From CAZPQM01 sp964588995 (GTDB taxonomy: Bacteria; Pseudomonadota; Alphaproteobacteria; Rickettsiales; UBA8987), in contig CAZPQM010000029.1 in NCBI GenBank assembly GCA_964588995.1, forward strand, positions 1 to 7,177: a stretch of 7,177 nt of DNA, read 5' to 3'. The notes below the pieces were generated by a model. The model saw only the letters and a list, made by a program, of their open reading frames with translations, was not told the origin of the DNA and searched no databases. Positions 4,685-7,177 of this stretch are shown here, in pieces; position 1 is the first letter of the stretch; each line of letters opens with the position of its first letter. A program made the position numbers and the translations under genes.

Positions 4685-5782
4685 ATGATAGCATTACAAA
4701 GCTCTATTCCCATTACCGTTGTTACCGGATTTCTTGGCAGTGGAAAAACCACGCTCTTGTCCGCTCTACTCAAGCAAAAAGAAATGGCAAATACGGCTGT
4801 TATTATAAATGAATTCGGTAAAGTGGGGCTGGATCACGCCTTAATCGAACGCAGCGATGAAAATATCGTGGAGCTGCAAAGCGGCTGCATTTGCTGCACA
4901 ATTAGAGGTGATTTGAACAAAACTCTGCTCGATCTTGTCGATAAAATGTCTCATGGAAACATCCCGCCATTTGACCGCGTGTTGATTGAAACCACCGGGC
5001 TGGCCGATCCGGTGCCGATTATTCACACACTTATGACCTCGTTTGATTTACAGCGGGTTTATACACTTGATGGAGTCATCACGCTAGTGGATGCTGCAAA
5101 TGGTGAAAACACGCTGGAGACGCAGCAAGAGTCGGTGAAGCAGGCGGCGTTGGCAGAGCGTATTATTTTAAGCAAAACCGATTTGGTAGATAGCACGGCG
5201 CAGGAATCGCTGATCAAGTGCCTGAAAGCCATTAATCCGGCAGTTACGATCATTCCGAGCAGCCATGGCGATGTTCCTGTTTCGGCGCTGTTCGGGCTCG
5301 GCACGTATGACCCATACAATAAATCGCGGGATGTCAAAGACTGGCTGGCAGCTGAGCAATATGAGCAAGATCATGCTCACGACCATGACCACCACCATCA
5401 CGACGAAGGGGAGCACCACCACCATGATGTGAATCGCCACGGCGAAAATATTGAGGCCTTCGCCATGACCAGCGATAAGCCGGTTAATATGATGGCGTTC
5501 AGCTTTTTCCTTGATTTGCTGGCTGCGCAGGTGGGGGCGGATTTATTGCGGGTTAAAGGCATCATCAACATTGCCGGGGAAAACCGTCCAGCAGTGGTTC
5601 ATGGCGTGCAGCATATTTTTCACCCCGTGCAGTGGCTGGATACATGGCCGGATGAGGATACACGCACACGGTTGGTATTCATCACCCGCAATATTCAGAA
5701 AGCACATGTTGAAGGCTTTTTTCATGCCCTGATGGGCGTGGTGGAGGAACAAGCCACGGCAAAAGAGGCAGCAGGCGCATAG
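4685..5782 (+). CDS. COG0523 zinc metallochaperone GTPase (ZagA/YciC/ZNG1-type)
   Basis: A 365-residue cytoplasmic G3E-family GTPase. It has Walker A GFLGSGKTT (15-23), the metal-binding GCICCT motif typical of the family (CxCC, Cys68, 70, 71), the switch/Walker B region ETTGLADP (102-109), and SKTD (163-166) in place of NKxD. A His/Asp loop at 230-247 (HAHDHDHHHH...HHHHD) separates it from the CobW C-terminal domain (~256-355; conserved LLRVKGIINIAG). COG0523 proteins of this subgroup use GTP hydrolysis to hand zinc to client enzymes; Bacillus ZagA is linked to FolE, and eukaryotic ZNG1 to methionine aminopeptidase. Here the gene is divergent from folE across a shared Zur-like operator, which supports zinc (not cobalt or nickel) as the metal and FolE as a likely client. 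The ribosome binding site is weak. metE follows after 120 nt. Confidence 0.93.
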   Translation: MIALQSSIPITVVTGFLGSGKTTLLSALLKQKEMANTAVIINEFGKVGLDHALIERSDENIVELQSGCICCTIRGDLNKTLLDLVDKMSHGNIPPFDRVLIETTGLADPVPIIHTLMTSFDLQRVYTLDGVITLVDAANGENTLETQQESVKQAALAERIILSKTDLVDSTAQESLIKCLKAINPAVTIIPSSHGDVPVSALFGLGTYDPYNKSRDVKDWLAAEQYEQDHAHDHDHHHHDEGEHHHHDVNRHGENIEAFAMTSDKPVNMMAFSFFLDLLAAQVGADLLRVKGIINIAGENRPAVVHGVQHIFHPVQWLDTWPDEDTRTRLVFITRNIQKAHVEGFFHALMGVVEEQATAKEAAGA

Positions 5783-5902
5783 ATGCAGCAGGCATGGCAG
5801 ACAGCATAAAATATAACGAGGCCGGGCTGTTTTTATCATGCATTACGCGATGAGGCGGTATCGATTATCACTAAACCAATGAATCAATTATAAGGAGTAT
5901 AC

Positions 5903-7177
5903 ATGGTTATAGCAGCAAATTTGGGATTTCCCCGTATCGGGTTAAACCGCGAACTGAAAAAAGCGCAAGAAGCCTATTGGAAAGGCAAGTCGTCAATGGA
6001 AGCGTTATTGCAAGTGGCCTCAGACATGCGTGTGAGGCACTGGAAACTCCAGCAGGAAGCAGGCATTGAGCACATACCATCGAATGATTTTTCACTTTAT
6101 GACCATGTGTTAGACACCATTGCTATGGTGGGAGCTGTTCCTGAGCGCTACCGATTTGATGGCAAAACCGTTGATGCTGATCTTTATTTTGCTATGGCAC
6201 GCGGCAGACAAGACGATGAAGCCGACGTGGTTGCCATGGAAATGACGAAATGGTTTGATACAAACTACCATTACATTGTGCCGGAGTTCAATAAATCCAC
6301 GCGATTCAAATGCAGCACATCCAAGGCAGTTGACCAGTATAAAGAAGCCAAAGCGCTGGGCATTGAAACACGGCCTGTCTTGCTTGGGCCAGTATCATTT
6401 CTATTGCTTGGTAAATCTTATGATCAAACGAACCCGATTGCATTATTAGATGATCTGTTGCCGGTGTATGAAGAAGTGATTTCGCAACTTGAGGCGGAAG
6501 GCGCGGCATGGATTCAGTTAGATGAGCCATGCTTGGTGCTTGATCTGGAAGATGATGCGAAAGATGCTTATAAACAAGCCTATCAGGCACTCTCAAACCA
6601 TCGGAGCGCTAAATTGTTATTGGCCACCTATTTTGGTGCGCTGGGCGATAATCTATCGTTGGCAGCATCTTTGCCAACAGATGGGTTGCATATCGATTTA
6701 ACAAGAGCACCAGAACAGCTTGACGGTGTGTTGAAGGCATTGGATGGTGATAAGTGGCTGTCTTTAGGGTTAGTAGATGGTCGCAACATTTGGAAGAACA
6801 ATCTTTCCGAAAGCTCAAAAATGCTTGAAAAAGCATCTGATGAACTCGGGCCAAACCGTGTCATGGTGGCTCCCTCTTGCTCTTTATTGCATAGTCCCAT
6901 TGATCTTGAGGATGAAACAGCAATGGATGATGAGTTTAAGGGCTGGTTGTCTTTTGCTAAACAAAAACTCCAGGAGATATCTATCCTTGCCCGCGCAGAA
7001 AATGAAGGACCAGAGGACTATGCGAAAGAATTTGCCGTCAACGCAGAAGCGATTGCCTCTCGCAAAAGCTCGGCGCGTATTCACAACCAGGCTGTAAAAT
7101 CTCGTATCGCATCCCTTTCGCCCGATGATGCGAAGCGAGTCTCTGTGTTTGACCAGCGCATTAAAATACAAGAAGAA
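5903..7177 (+). CDS. metE: Cobalamin-independent methionine synthase MetE, 5' part (runs off the right edge)
   Basis: The frame is open for 425 codons to the window end; full MetE is ~755 residues. It begins MVIAANLGFPRIGLNREL followed by KKAQEAYWKG, the classic MetE N-terminus. It also contains EMTKWFDTNYHYIVPEF (~113-129), RPVLLGPVSFLLLGK (~156-170), QLDEP (~207-211) and SCSLLHSPID (325-334). MetE transfers a methyl group from 5-methyltetrahydropteroyltri-glutamate to homocysteine using a catalytic zinc; the zinc-binding residues lie in the C-terminal barrel outside the window. The visible part ends just before the linker motif that opens that barrel. AAGGAG at 5892-5897, five bases before the ATG, sets the start. 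The 120-nt gap after the GTPase gene holds no recognisable cobalamin or SAM riboswitch and no convincing terminator, so read-through from the Zur-controlled promoter is possible. Confidence 0.96.
   Translation, partial: MVIAANLGFPRIGLNRELKKAQEAYWKGKSSMEALLQVASDMRVRHWKLQQEAGIEHIPSNDFSLYDHVLDTIAMVGAVPERYRFDGKTVDADLYFAMARGRQDDEADVVAMEMTKWFDTNYHYIVPEFNKSTRFKCSTSKAVDQYKEAKALGIETRPVLLGPVSFLLLGKSYDQTNPIALLDDLLPVYEEVISQLEAEGAAWIQLDEPCLVLDLEDDAKDAYKQAYQALSNHRSAKLLLATYFGALGDNLSLAASLPTDGLHIDLTRAPEQLDGVLKALDGDKWLSLGLVDGRNIWKNNLSESSKMLEKASDELGPNRVMVAPSCSLLHSPIDLEDETAMDDEFKGWLSFAKQKLQEISILARAENEGPEDYAKEFAVNAEAIASRKSSARIHNQAVKSRIASLSPDDAKRVSVFDQRIKIQEE

Noticed and set aside
5783..5809. Eight-codon mini-ORF directly after the GTPase stop
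   Set aside because: No ribosome binding site and no attenuator-like codon content; expected by chance.
5801..5836. Rho-independent terminator after the GTPase gene
   Set aside because: ACAGC and GCTGT could pair before a T5 run, but the 5-bp stem encloses a ~20-base loop and is too weak to call.
5783..5902. SAM or cobalamin riboswitch before metE
   Set aside because: The 120-nt gap shows no B12 box and no convincing SAM-II pseudoknot; a superficial similarity near 5840-5875 does not hold up.

Overview
The window reads as a piece of a Pseudomonadota chromosome, most likely an alphaproteobacterium. This is a low-confidence placement resting on the style of the Zur, FolE and MetE proteins and on AT-rich Zur operators of the form TGTTAT-N3-ATAACA. 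No rRNA, tRNA or CRISPR array is visible.

Left part (1-1908): an accessory block bounded by two related insertion-sequence ends in opposite orientation. Positions 1-193 hold the 5' end of an IS5-like transposase gene on the minus strand and the outer end of that element. Positions 1569-1655 hold an 87-bp remnant of a related element on the plus strand, ending exactly at the transposase start codon. Between them are a complete tenA (thiaminase II / aminopyrimidine aminohydrolase) and two small unassigned genes that overlap one another. Right of the IS remnant lies the 5' third of an ABC-transporter ATPase gene (minus strand) that keeps Walker A but has lost the signature motif and Walker B, so it is a pseudogene.

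Right part (1930-7177): a compact zinc-limitation locus. A Zur-like operator at 1936-1950 precedes a 364-residue His-rich protein of unknown function. Next comes zur itself, facing convergently into a small three-helix Cys-rich membrane protein laid out like the mercury transporter MerT. That protein is encoded 12 nt downstream of a zinc-type folE. A second Zur-like operator (4632-4646) sits inside a divergent promoter region that drives folE plus the MerT-like gene leftwards and a COG0523/ZagA/ZNG1-type zinc metallochaperone GTPase with a His-rich loop rightwards. Downstream of the GTPase, metE (cobalamin-independent methionine synthase, a zinc enzyme) runs off the window after 425 codons.

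Inferred working model: when zinc is scarce, Zur releases its operators. The cell then makes a candidate small membrane zinc carrier (MerT-like), a candidate His-rich zinc buffer, a zinc-inserting GTPase, and at least one zinc enzyme that could be its client (FolE), with MetE next in line. Combining a MerT-like carrier, an orphan His-rich protein and a zinc-dependent (not zinc-independent) FolE at Zur-like operators is the most unusual content here. Operator function, transport and client relations are predictions from sequence and context.
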